From Candidatus Gastranaerophilales bacterium (GTDB lineage Bacteria; Cyanobacteriota; Vampirovibrionia; Gastranaerophilales; Gastranaerophilaceae), in NCBI GenBank assembly GCA_944323595.1, contig CALUTF010000006.1, forward strand, positions 1 to 64,000: a stretch of DNA of 64,000 bases, in the 5' to 3' direction. Made by a program: the position numbers and the translations under genes. Each line of letters opens with the position of its first letter. Positions within the stretch are counted from its first letter, which is position 1. The notes below the pieces were generated by a model. That model was not told the origin of the DNA and did no database searches. It saw nothing but the letters and a program-made list of their open reading frames with translations. Shown in pieces: positions 51,331 through 60,013 of this stretch.

Positions 51331-52164
51331 TTAGGCTTGCTGACCGCAGATTACACGCTCTATACCAGCTAAATCTTTGATAATTTCAATATTTTTAAAT
51401 CCGTTTTGCTCCATAAGTTGTTTGACCTCTCCGGATTGTCCCATCCCGAGCTCATACAACAGCCACCCTTGCGGTTTTAAAATCTTCGGAGCGTCTTTTG
51501 TGATTTTTTCGTAAAATTCCAACCCGTTCGGGTCTGATGTGAAAAGTGCAATTTCAGGATCAAATTTGACTTCTGTTTGGATATTGCTTTTTTCCTTCGG
51601 CGGGATGTAAGGCGGGTTAGAAACTATTATGTCAAAGCTTTCGCCCGGTTTTACGTTAGAAAATACATCGGATTTTCTGAAAATGGCTTTATTAAAAAGG
51701 TTTAACCGTGATGCATTGTCAAGCGCCGTGTTTAGTGCATCTTTTGATATATCAAGCCCTATAATCTGACAGTCTGTATATTTTGCAATCATACAGGCTA
51801 TGCATCCGCTTCCTGTGCCCACATCCAGAGCCATTTTAAATCCGTTTTGATTTATAAGTTCAATAGCTTTTCTGACCAGAATTTCCGTTTCATCTCGGGG
51901 AATCAGAACAGACGGATTAACAATAAATTTCTCCCCCATAAAATCGGCAAATCCTATAATATGCTGAATCGGCTGTCGTGTACGTGCGCGGAGCTTAGCT
52001 TTTTCTTCAACAATTTTCAGCTTTTCGCTGTCAAGCTTTTTACCCATTATAATATCAGCGGCAGTATACCCGCAAAAATGTTCTATAAGCATTTTTACTT
52101 CTATATTTGCTTCATTAGGCTCTATGCCGCTTTCTGTTAAGATTTTTACTATATCCTGTATCAT
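51331..52164 (-). CDS. prmC: Peptide chain release factor N5-glutamine methyltransferase
   Basis: A 277-residue SAM-dependent enzyme that methylates the GGQ glutamine of release factors. The SAM motif is ALDVGTGSGCIACMIAK, the catalytic motif is VSNPPYIPPKE (about residue 186), and the N-terminal helical domain contains LIPRDETEILV. In many genomes prmC follows prfA; here two short unknown genes precede it, overlapping almost completely in spacing (3 and 2 bases). Confidence 0.94.
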   Translation of the reverse strand: MIQDIVKILTESGIEPNEANIEVKMLIEHFCGYTAADIIMGKKLDSEKLKIVEEKAKLRARTRQPIQHIIGFADFMGEKFIVNPSVLIPRDETEILVRKAIELINQNGFKMALDVGTGSGCIACMIAKYTDCQIIGLDISKDALNTALDNASRLNLFNKAIFRKSDVFSNVKPGESFDIIVSNPPYIPPKEKSNIQTEVKFDPEIALFTSDPNGLEFYEKITKDAPKILKPQGWLLYELGMGQSGEVKQLMEQNGFKNIEIIKDLAGIERVICGQQA

Positions 52165-52167
52165 TTT

Positions 52168-52674
52168 TTATTCTTCTGTATCACTAATGTTTCTAAAATC
52201 GTGTTCGCTGATTATCCTGTCTATCTCGTTTCTGGCTTCAAGTTTTGAGGATAATTCTTTTTTCTCTATATTATATTTTTTGCACAAACGGTCATAATAA
52301 TAAAGCTGCTTTTTGGTAGGAGCGTCTTTTGACATTTTGACTTCCTGCAAGAATTTGCGCTTTTGCTTTTCAAATTCTTTTTGTGCCTGAATGTAGGGCT
52401 CCTGACTCTTTTTGTAATCGTAATACCTGCGGCATTCTTTCAAATATTCTCTGGTATCTTCTAAAAACGCTTCATCCTCAAGCTTTTCACCTAAAAATTC
52501 AAATCTTGATGCATTTATCTCAAGATAATATTTTTCATCCTCTATAAATTTTTCCAGAATGTCTTCAACACCGGATTCCGGCGATTTTTTAACCAGTGCA
52601 CGCAAAAAATTACACAAAGCTGATTTTTGTGTTTTAGTAAGATTAAGATATATTCTGTTTTTTACTTCATACAT
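52168..52674 (-). CDS. Hypothetical helical protein upstream of prmC
   Basis: A 168-residue, highly charged, helical protein (Lys/Glu/Tyr-rich; long stretch RRYYDYKKSQEPYIQAQKEFEKQKRKFLQ likely coiled-coil). No signal peptide, membrane part or known motif. It ends 3 bases before prmC and begins 2 bases after the 60-residue gene, so all three form an operon. Confidence 0.7.
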   Translation of the reverse strand: MYEVKNRIYLNLTKTQKSALCNFLRALVKKSPESGVEDILEKFIEDEKYYLEINASRFEFLGEKLEDEAFLEDTREYLKECRRYYDYKKSQEPYIQAQKEFEKQKRKFLQEVKMSKDAPTKKQLYYYDRLCKKYNIEKKELSSKLEARNEIDRIISEHDFRNISDTEE

Positions 52675-52676
52675 GG

Positions 52677-52859
52677 TTATTTTTTGAATAAATCTTTTAC
52701 AGAAAACTTCTTAGCGATTTGTTCCTGATGAAATTCCAACAGTTTTTTTGCTATCGGATTTGTTACGTGTCCGGCAGCAGGCGAAACGATTTCTTCTCCC
52801 TTTTCAAGAAGTTCCTTGTTTTCAATTACTGTTAAGTTGTTTTCTGTTCTCTCATCCAT
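52677..52859 (-). CDS. Short hypothetical protein, first gene of prmC operon
   Basis: 60 residues, mixed charge, with EIVSPAAGHVTNPIAKKLLEF in the middle. Not recognised. It is directly coupled to the next gene; a minus-strand TATAAT-like box lies near 52866. Its small size makes it uncertain, but the operon spacing supports it. Confidence 0.55.
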   Translation of the reverse strand: MDERTENNLTVIENKELLEKGEEIVSPAAGHVTNPIAKKLLEFHQEQIAKKFSVKDLFKK

Positions 52860-52979
52860 GTATTATATTATACCTCGTTATATTTATATAAAAAAGTTAT
52901 TTACAAAAAAATTGACTAATTTATGCATAAAAAATATATATTGTTACAAAGGTTAATAATTAGATAATTCCGTCCGTTG

Positions 52980-53008
52980 TTCACAATTCCCTTTTTTTAT
53001 GGTAAAAT
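52980..53008 (+). promoter_or_regulatory. Promoter of ctpA
   Basis: TTCACA, 17-base spacer, TAAAAT, about 100 bases before the ctpA start. Confidence 0.6.
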
Positions 53009-53111
53009 TAAAAGCATAAATACCCGGCTGATTTTTGGAAACTTTTTTTAAGAAATTACATCATAATAAAAAAAGACAAAGATTAGCGGAGTGTGGAGGG
53101 AATTTTAAAGA

Positions 53112-54335
53112 ATGAGAAACATTATGAAGAAAAGCGCAATTTTAATGGGTGCATTTGTACTCGTATTCGGCTGGATAGTAAAGAATAACGTATTTGCATA
53201 TTCTCCTGTGGACTTATATGACAATGTATGGCGCCTTATCAATACAAAGTTTGTTGATCAGACTAATAACTCTCAGGATTGGTCAAAATGGAGACATAAG
53301 TATGACAGTAAGATTCAAACAAATGAAGACGCTTATGTTGCCATAAATACAATGATTGCAAGTTTGAACGATCCATATACAAAATTTTTAGACCCGAAAG
53401 AATTTGCGGAAGAAACAAGTTCAATCAAAGGCTCGCTCAAAGGTATCGGTATACAAATCGGTGTTAAAGACGGCAAATTAATGGTAATTGCTCCTATAGA
53501 AGATACTCCGGCAGAAAAAGCGGGACTTCTTGCTGATGATGAAATTCTTGAAATTGACGGCGTAAGCACCAAAGGGATTACTGTTGACAAAGCCGCAGAT
53601 AAAATCAGAGGTAAAGAGGGAACACAGGTCAGACTGTTGATTAAACGTAAAGATGTTACTCCTAACAAACTTTATACAATTACCCGTGCTGAAATTGAGA
53701 TTAAATCTATATCTCAGAAAGTTCCTGCAGAAACCAAAATACCTGATGATATCGCATATATCAGACTGAGTTCATTTATCAGCCGTAATGCAGCCAGTGA
53801 ATTTGCCCAAATTCTGAATGCAAATAAAGATAAAAAAGGCTTTATTGTAGACCTTCGTTCAAATCCGGGCGGACTTTTGACAAATGCTATCTATATATCA
53901 GACATGTTCCTTGATGGTAAAGTTATAGTAAGCACTGTAGACCGTGACGGTTATAAAGAAACACAGAAAGCCAACCGCGGTATGGTTACAAATAAACCGC
54001 TTGTTGTATTGATTAACAAGGGTTCAGCATCAGCAAGCGAAATCTTCTCAGGCGCAATGAAAGATAACGGACGTGCTGTTATCGTAGGCGAGCAATCTTT
54101 CGGAAAAGGTCTTGTTCAGGAAGTAAACAAACTTCCTTATGATGCCGGTATTAATATAACTATTCAAAAATATCTGACACCAAGCGGTACAGATATTAAT
54201 AAAAAAGGTATTACACCTGATGTAGTTGTTGAGCTTACGGAAGAACATGTAAAGAATAAAGATGATGTTCAATTGAAAAAAGCCGTTGAAATTCTTGAAC
54301 AAATGTCAGCCGGCAGAACAGTTGCATCTTACTAA
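53112..54335 (+). CDS. ctpA: C-terminal processing protease (S41 family)
   Basis: A 407-residue exported serine protease: N-terminal membrane/signal segment (KKSAILMGAFVLVFGWIV), PDZ domain (SIKGSLKGIGIQIGVKDG...AGLLADDEILEIDGVS, about residues 100-190), and the tail-specific protease core with Ser in NKGSASASEIFSGAMKD and Lys in GEQSFGKGLVQ. In cyanobacteria CtpA matures photosystem II D1; in non-photosynthetic relatives it acts on other exported proteins. GGAGGG precedes the ATG. Confidence 0.94.
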   Translation: MRNIMKKSAILMGAFVLVFGWIVKNNVFAYSPVDLYDNVWRLINTKFVDQTNNSQDWSKWRHKYDSKIQTNEDAYVAINTMIASLNDPYTKFLDPKEFAEETSSIKGSLKGIGIQIGVKDGKLMVIAPIEDTPAEKAGLLADDEILEIDGVSTKGITVDKAADKIRGKEGTQVRLLIKRKDVTPNKLYTITRAEIEIKSISQKVPAETKIPDDIAYIRLSSFISRNAASEFAQILNANKDKKGFIVDLRSNPGGLLTNAIYISDMFLDGKVIVSTVDRDGYKETQKANRGMVTNKPLVVLINKGSASASEIFSGAMKDNGRAVIVGEQSFGKGLVQEVNKLPYDAGINITIQKYLTPSGTDINKKGITPDVVVELTEEHVKNKDDVQLKKAVEILEQMSAGRTVASY

Positions 54336-54357
54336 TAAAACCAACAAAATATACAAG

Positions 54358-54392
54358 AAAAGAACCGGAATTAATAACTCCGGTTCTTTTTT
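54358..54392 (+). terminator. Terminator of ctpA
   Basis: Stem AAAAGAACCGGA / TCCGGTTCTTTT with T-run, before the convergent SLH gene. Confidence 0.85.
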
Positions 54393-54418
54393 GATCAGCT
54401 CTTACAAAATCAAGAGCG

Positions 54419-56476
54419 TTACTCGCTGCAGCCAAAAGCGATGGTGATATGTTCTCTAGGGTTAACAGCGGATATTTTGTATCCTTTAGGGTCCACAAGG
54501 TAAGCAAATTCATCGCCTGTTGTTTGGAATAAGCCCATTGTACCTGATAAAGCTGTTCTTGTAACGTCAACAGGAGCTTTAACAGTTTCCCACAATCCGT
54601 CGCCGAGGTTTCTTGCAGCAGCGCCGAATTTACCCTGGAATGCGTGTCCTAACATATAACCTGCGTCGTTAGAAACGTTTTCAGCAGCGTTACCAACGTT
54701 AGTTAATATACCGCCTGCTGTTCTGCCTACTATACCCACAAGTGAACCTGCGAGTGTAAACGGCATTTCAACAAGTCTTGCAACAGGGTTAACTTGTTTT
54801 GACTTGTTAACCTGTGCCTGCAGGATTTGTTTTGGCAGGTGAGCTTTGCAATCGCCGTTTTTGATTGTTGTGAATGACAATTTTAAAGCACCTTTATCGC
54901 ATCCTGACGGTCTGATAACTTCTACTACCTGACCTGTAACTGTTGAGCCGCAAGGGTAAGTTACGCCGTCAATAGTTACATCTTCAAGGGTATTTGCTCT
55001 GAAGTACTGACCTACGTGAGATGATTTAGCTGTAAGCTGGTCAATCATTGCTAATTTCAAAGTAGGAATTTTAACGATTTCTTCTTGTTCAATGAAAGCA
55101 TTTTTCTCTATAGGACAAGCAGGGCAAATGTTGTTTGCGGTTTTCGGATTTGTGTCATAACCGAGTTCTACGCGGACAGTTTGCATCATAGAAGCAATTT
55201 CTGCTCTGGATGCATCTTTATTAGGCGCAATAGTGTTCGGGTTAGGCATATCTTTCAATGCACCTGCCTGAAGTGATTTAGCGATAGGTATTCTTGCCCA
55301 GTTAGGAACTGAAGCACCGTCGCAGTACTGGCTTAAGATTTCATCTGCTTTACAGTTATCAATGTCGCAGGTAATACCTTTGGCGATAGAAGTTAACGCT
55401 TCTGCTCTTGTTACAGGGTTTTGCGGTTTAAATTGACCGCCGGGGTAGCCTGCAAGTAAGTCTTCGTCAACTGCTTTGGCAATTGCTCCGTTTGCCCAGT
55501 TGCTGGCAGGTACGTCTGTAAAGAGATTATCTCTGCAGCCGCAAGGCTCCATGTTGAAACCTTTTACAAGAATTGTTGCAAATTCTGCACGGGTAATATC
55601 TTTATTAGGTTTGAACATTCCGTCAGGATAGCCTACTACTACGTCATTTATTGCTAATTTATCGATATCGCAGGAAGCCCAATAGCTTTCCGGAACATCA
55701 GGAAACTGACATCCGCCTGATGATAAATTAGCTGCAGCACCTGTCGGGGCAGGTTCTGTTATTGTATAGGGTACGAAATTTCTTTTAATGGCATCAATAG
55801 AGTTTGCTGTTTGCATATCAATAGCACAATTGTTGCCATCCATAGTCATTTCGTTTCTCATAATCGGAATACCGTTATGTCTTGTCGGAGCTTCATTAAG
55901 TGACGGAAGTTCGCTTGCTGCACCTGTTACCTGACCTTGAGAAGCAACGGTGACACCGCTTATGTTAGATGACATTCTGCTTGCAGGGCATCCGTTCATG
56001 ATATTTTCTGTAGAAAGTATTGAATTTGCAGGTTCACCAACATAATTGTTAGAACCGTATATTGCACTTGGATATCCGTAAACCTGTTTCATATCTTTTC
56101 TGTCGGGTTTACCGGTTTGCGGGCAAAGTGCACAAGCCGGCTCTGCAGGTTTGTCACAGCTTACTTCATCGTTGCAGCCGCAGTCTGATTTTTGCGGCGG
56201 GCATGGATCGTCATCTTTGCAAGGGTCCTTGCATGGATCCTTACAAGGATCCGGTTTTTTGCAGCCACAATCCGGAGCCGGTTTTTTGCACTTGCTGCAA
56301 GTTGATTGATCTTTAGTAATCGGACATGCAGGTCCTGTAACTACAGGCAATGGTTCTGCGCATGGTGCAGGGGTTTCCGGTGCTGCACATGGACAAGCTG
56401 CCATTGCTTGATTCAAGGAACACGTTGCTATTCCAACGGCAATTGCAGCTGCCACAGTAAGTTTTTTAATAGTCAT
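54419..56476 (-). CDS. SLH-domain cell-surface protein with Cys-rich N-terminus
   Basis: A 685-residue exported protein. Signal peptide (KLTVAAAIAVGIATCSLNQAMA) after a consensus AAGGAGG site. Residues 27-125 are rich in Cys, Pro and Asp, including tandem DPCK repeats. Three S-layer homology domains span about 255-435 (FPDVPESYWASCDIDKLAINDVVVGYPDGMF; TDVPASNWANGAIAKAVDEDLLAGYPGGQF). A beta domain near 480-560 (TYPCGSTVTGQVVEVI) follows, and then a Gly/Ala helix-rich end. SLH domains hold proteins to peptidoglycan-linked polymers. This is the layout of cyanobacterial envelope proteins, although no porin barrel is obvious. Confidence 0.85.
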   Translation of the reverse strand: MTIKKLTVAAAIAVGIATCSLNQAMAACPCAAPETPAPCAEPLPVVTGPACPITKDQSTCSKCKKPAPDCGCKKPDPCKDPCKDPCKDDDPCPPQKSDCGCNDEVSCDKPAEPACALCPQTGKPDRKDMKQVYGYPSAIYGSNNYVGEPANSILSTENIMNGCPASRMSSNISGVTVASQGQVTGAASELPSLNEAPTRHNGIPIMRNEMTMDGNNCAIDMQTANSIDAIKRNFVPYTITEPAPTGAAANLSSGGCQFPDVPESYWASCDIDKLAINDVVVGYPDGMFKPNKDITRAEFATILVKGFNMEPCGCRDNLFTDVPASNWANGAIAKAVDEDLLAGYPGGQFKPQNPVTRAEALTSIAKGITCDIDNCKADEILSQYCDGASVPNWARIPIAKSLQAGALKDMPNPNTIAPNKDASRAEIASMMQTVRVELGYDTNPKTANNICPACPIEKNAFIEQEEIVKIPTLKLAMIDQLTAKSSHVGQYFRANTLEDVTIDGVTYPCGSTVTGQVVEVIRPSGCDKGALKLSFTTIKNGDCKAHLPKQILQAQVNKSKQVNPVARLVEMPFTLAGSLVGIVGRTAGGILTNVGNAAENVSNDAGYMLGHAFQGKFGAAARNLGDGLWETVKAPVDVTRTALSGTMGLFQTTGDEFAYLVDPKGYKISAVNPREHITIAFGCSE

Positions 56477-56620
56477 TTTTACCTCCTTGTGTTTGAGAGT
56501 TTTTTATCTAAAAACCCTAAAAAAATATTTAAAAAACAAACTTATACCTGATTATGTATTTTTGTAAGGCGATAAACATTGCCAAAAGCGGTTATCTTGT
56601 CAGGCTATTTATGTCTGGAA

Positions 56621-56638
56621 ATTATAGTCCGTGACGGA
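56621..56638 (-). promoter_or_regulatory. Possible promoter with operator for the SLH gene
   Basis: Minus-strand TATAAT (56621-56626), with the inverted repeat TCCGT-C-ACGGA (56628-56638) immediately upstream. The -35 is poor, so a bound regulator might be needed. It implies a leader of about 140 bases. The rest of 56477-56749 contains no gene I can support. Confidence 0.4.
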
Positions 56639-56749
56639 GATGCACATTCTGGAAGTTCCCTCAAATCAATGATAAACACAATTTGGGGAAAATAATTTAA
56701 CGGATAAAATTTTATATTATAAGAATAAAGGTTATACGAAAAAAATTTA

Positions 56750-56779
56750 TTGACAGGGCTTTAATCTTTAAAGTATTAT
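56750..56779 (+). promoter_or_regulatory. Promoter of solute-binding lipoprotein gene
   Basis: TTGACA (consensus), 18-base spacer, TATTAT, 23 bases before the ATG. Confidence 0.75.
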
Positions 56780-56802
56780 AAACAGAAAAAAGAGGGTTGC
56801 TG

Positions 56803-57591
56803 ATGTTAAAAAAGATATTACTGATACTGATACTATGCATGGTTGTAATATTGAGCGGATGCGGTAAAAAGCAAAAAGATGAACCTAAAGACTTGCTGGA
56901 TACCGTAAAAGCCCGCGGCAAAATAATTGTCGGGGTAAAGACCGATACAAAGCCGTTCGGATTTTTAGATAAAGATGGTAATAACATAGGCTATGATATT
57001 GATATCGCAAAAAAAATTGCATATATGATATTCGGGAATGAAAATCAGATAGAATTTGTTCCGGTAACACCATCAAACAGGATAATGAAATTAAGTTCCG
57101 GCGCCGTAGATATACTTGTTGCAACAATGTCAGTAACCTCACAGCGTTTACAGCTAATAGATTTTTCTTCAACATACCATATTGCAGGGCAGGCTATAAT
57201 GGTTCGTAAAGGGAGTCCTGTAACTTCTCTCAAGGAATTAAACAAAAAGAAAGTAATCATAGTATATGGCTCTACAAGTGAAAAGAACTTACGCCTTGCC
57301 GTACCTGAGGCAATAGTTATAGGCTACAAAACTTATCCGGAAGCGTATAATGCTTTAAAAGCAGGAAAAGCAGAGGCAATAGTAGCCGATGATACAATAC
57401 TTTTAAGATTTGCCATAGATGATCCGTCTGTGGAAATTTTATCAAAACGCTATTCAATGGAGCACTATGCGGTTGCTTTCAGAAAAGGTCCAAAATCCGA
57501 ACGCCTTTTGGAACGTGTTAATTTTATGATAGAAACTATGGTTCGTTCCGGAGAAATAAGCCGTATGCAGGAACAGTGGGGTATAAAGTAG
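56803..57591 (+). CDS. Family 3 amino-acid-type solute-binding lipoprotein
   Basis: About 262 residues. Lipobox LSGC after a strong hydrophobic segment, then a periplasmic binding protein of the SBP_bac_3 family: IIVGVKTDTKPFGFLDKDGNNIGYDIDIAKKIA near the start, FVPVTPSNRIMKLSSGAVDILVATMSVTSQR, and VAFRKGPKSERLLERVNFMI at the end. It should bind amino acids or a similar ligand on the outer face of the inner membrane. No permease or ATPase gene is adjacent, so it serves a transporter elsewhere. Start ATG 56803 with GAGGG. Confidence 0.92.
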   Translation: MLKKILLILILCMVVILSGCGKKQKDEPKDLLDTVKARGKIIVGVKTDTKPFGFLDKDGNNIGYDIDIAKKIAYMIFGNENQIEFVPVTPSNRIMKLSSGAVDILVATMSVTSQRLQLIDFSSTYHIAGQAIMVRKGSPVTSLKELNKKKVIIVYGSTSEKNLRLAVPEAIVIGYKTYPEAYNALKAGKAEAIVADDTILLRFAIDDPSVEILSKRYSMEHYAVAFRKGPKSERLLERVNFMIETMVRSGEISRMQEQWGIK

Positions 57592-57633
57592 AATTCTAAT
57601 TCTGAAAATTTTCAGATTTACTGTTATAGGATG

Positions 57634-58239
57634 TTAACGAACTTTGTTTTCTTCACCTTTTAGCAGCCGTTTAATGTTTTCTCTGTGCAAATATATGATG
57701 TATACTGCTCCAAGTGCACAATAGCCTATATACGCAACAGGTGCTTTCAAGCCCCACATGATGAACGGCGACAACGCCAGCGCAATTATAGAACCGAGAG
57801 ATACATATTTTGAGGTGTATGTTATTATTCCCCATACAACCGCTATGATAAGACCTGCAATCCAGTTGAGTGCCAGAATTGTTCCTACGCCTGAGGCAAC
57901 AGATTTGCCGCCTGTGAATTTAAGGAAGATTGATTTACTGTGCCCTAAAATTACAGCAACAGCCGCTAATACCGGTAATAATCCTATTCCGGTAAAAGAT
58001 GTAGTGAAAAGTTTTGCCAGTACGACAGGCAATGCCCCTTTAAATGCATCCAGCAGCATTACAATGAAAAACCATTTTTTCCCCATTACACGTTTTACAT
58101 TTGTTGCCCCTGTTGAACCGGAACCTATTGTTCTTATATCCTGTCCGGTAAATAGTTTGACTATTATATAACCCGTCGGGATTGAACCTATTAAGTATGC
58201 TGCAATAACTACTATAGCTGTTTCTATAATTTTTTCCAT
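57634..58239 (-). CDS. plsY: Glycerol-3-phosphate acyltransferase PlsY
   Basis: A 201-residue polytopic membrane enzyme that puts the acyl group of acyl-phosphate (from PlsX) on glycerol 3-phosphate. Family motifs: YLIGSIPTGYIIVKLFTGQDIRTIGSGSTGATN (motif 1), GHSKSIFLKFTGGKSVASGVGT (motif 2) and the C-terminal HRENIKRLLKGEENK (motif 3). It completes the phospholipid entry pathway with the plsX-fab cluster. Confidence 0.96.
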   Translation of the reverse strand: MEKIIETAIVVIAAYLIGSIPTGYIIVKLFTGQDIRTIGSGSTGATNVKRVMGKKWFFIVMLLDAFKGALPVVLAKLFTTSFTGIGLLPVLAAVAVILGHSKSIFLKFTGGKSVASGVGTILALNWIAGLIIAVVWGIITYTSKYVSLGSIIALALSPFIMWGLKAPVAYIGYCALGAVYIIYLHRENIKRLLKGEENKVR

Positions 58240-58353
58240 CTCTTCCTCTTTAATTTAAAATGAACAATTTGTTTTCAAATTCGTTATATTATTTATAACA
58301 CAAAGCCACTATACAGGCAATGTATTTAATGCTAAAATGTATGTATAGGAAGC

Positions 58354-59289
58354 GTGATAAGGTTACTTAATTTGGTAAAAAAAATTCTGTCAATAATAAT
58401 CTGTTTCACATTGCTTGCCGCACCGGTTCTTGCTGCGGAAACTTCTGAAGTGCAATATGATTTCAGTGATGAAGCGCAAATGAAATTTAATCAAAGTGAA
58501 GATATTTATAAACCTCTTAATAATACAAATACAATTGATAATACCTTTCAGGAAAATTTAAATAATCCTCAGGGACATAAATTTAAACGAACAAAAGAAA
58601 AAAAACATGAAGAAATAGAAGAGGTTCATCTGGATGCTCCGGCAGAAATTCCGCAAATTCAGGTGCCGAAATATGACCCGAAAGCACAGCAGCTTCAGGG
58701 AAGAGTTGTTTACGTACCGCAGGGAACTGTCGTCAATATTCAGCTTCAATCGGGTATAAGTTCCGGCAGTTTGGACGAAAATGACAGATTGACTGCAATT
58801 TTACCTGAAAACTGGGTTTATAACGGTAATTTAATTGCACCGGCAGGCAGCCTTGTTTACGGTACTGCCATTGATGCAACACCTGCAGGTTATGCTTACG
58901 GAAGCGGCGCTATGGAACTTATTTTTGATAAGATTATGACTCCTGACGGACAGGTTTATAATATTAATGCAGAAAAAATCAGGCTGGAAGCTGACAGCAG
59001 CCGCGGTAAAAATATGACAAGAGATGTCCTAGTAGGTGCGGGAATAGGGCTTCTTGCAGGATTGTTAATGACGGCTCTCGGGGCTAATTTTTACGGCGGT
59101 GACAATAATTATGCACAGGCAATGCTTATATACGGAGCTGCCGGTGCTGCAGGTGGCGGAATTAAAGGCGTGGCTTCCCGCGGCGATGACGTATCTATTG
59201 ATCCGAATACCGTTATTCAGCTTAAACTGCTTGAACCGCTCCAGGTTGTTCCGCAAAACGTCGATACACAATTGCCTGCTCAGTTTTAA
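58354..59289 (+). CDS. Secreted glycine-zipper protein with TrbI/VirB10-like body
   Basis: A 311-residue exported protein: signal peptide ending in TLLAAPVLA; Asn/Glu/Lys-rich linker (residues 30-110); a beta domain with VPQGTVVNIQLQSGISSGSLDENDRLTAILPENWVYNGNLIAPAGSLVYGTAI, resembling VirB10/TrbI-type barrels; and a glycine-zipper helix (DVLVGAGIGLLAGLLMTALGANFYGG). It probably sits in the envelope. The start is a GTG after GGAAG. It opens a run of five same-direction genes to 63587. Confidence 0.75.
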   Translation: MIRLLNLVKKILSIIICFTLLAAPVLAAETSEVQYDFSDEAQMKFNQSEDIYKPLNNTNTIDNTFQENLNNPQGHKFKRTKEKKHEEIEEVHLDAPAEIPQIQVPKYDPKAQQLQGRVVYVPQGTVVNIQLQSGISSGSLDENDRLTAILPENWVYNGNLIAPAGSLVYGTAIDATPAGYAYGSGAMELIFDKIMTPDGQVYNINAEKIRLEADSSRGKNMTRDVLVGAGIGLLAGLLMTALGANFYGGDNNYAQAMLIYGAAGAAGGGIKGVASRGDDVSIDPNTVIQLKLLEPLQVVPQNVDTQLPAQF

Positions 59290-59324
59290 TATGTTACAAT
59301 TTATGCAAATAAAGGATGTTTTTT

Positions 59325-59993
59325 ATGAATAAAAGATTAATTACTTTAGGGTTGATAATTCTGGCAGTTTCTCTGGTGCTTGCTCTTGTGGTGTCACTTG
59401 CCAGAAAGATTAAAATTGATGACTTCAAGCCTGCGGCAGTAATTTTTGTGGTGGATTCTTCCGCCTCCAATCAGGAAAAACTCCCTGAACAAAAGAAAAC
59501 TCTGAGGCAAATTTGTAATATTTTAGATCCGGAAGATCAAATAAAAATTATTAAAGTATCTGAAGATTCTTATTTGATATATGAAGGAACGCCGCATAAC
59601 GGCAGCGGTATTACAAAAGCAATGGATGCTTTTACTGAATTTGAGCCTGATGATTACGGCACAGCATACGGTGTCGGATTGAAAAAAGCTATGAACCATG
59701 CACTTACAATGTACGGCGAGGGATATATTCCAGCGGTTGTCGTAATCGGTGATTTGGAAAATGAGGGCGCTGTGGATAAACAAATTAACTGGGATACTTT
59801 AGCGCAAAATGTTGCTAATGTTAAAGCACAGGCTCCTGAATTGGCTATGATGTTTTTGTATGCCCATCCGGAAAAACTGGATAAGGTGAAAGAGCTGCTT
59901 TCTCCTGTTCTCGGGGAAACTAAACTTGTTATTTCTCCGGAACAAACTATTGATAAATCTGTTAGAAAATTTCTTCACGCTATCGGAAGATAA
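59325..59993 (+). CDS. Membrane-anchored VWA-domain-like protein
   Basis: About 222 residues: N-terminal membrane anchor (RLITLGLIILAVSLVLALVVSL), then a von Willebrand A-like domain. The MIDAS motif is DSSAS at residues 44-48, a later Thr/Gly segment reads YGTAYGVGLKKAM, and VVVIGDLENEG is the third part. Such domains bind metal ions and protein ligands. ATG 59325 has GGATG before it. It lies 20 bases before the FHA-like gene. Confidence 0.8.
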   Translation: MNKRLITLGLIILAVSLVLALVVSLARKIKIDDFKPAAVIFVVDSSASNQEKLPEQKKTLRQICNILDPEDQIKIIKVSEDSYLIYEGTPHNGSGITKAMDAFTEFEPDDYGTAYGVGLKKAMNHALTMYGEGYIPAVVVIGDLENEGAVDKQINWDTLAQNVANVKAQAPELAMMFLYAHPEKLDKVKELLSPVLGETKLVISPEQTIDKSVRKFLHAIGR

Positions 59994-60013
59994 GAAAAAG
60001 AGGTAAATAAAAT

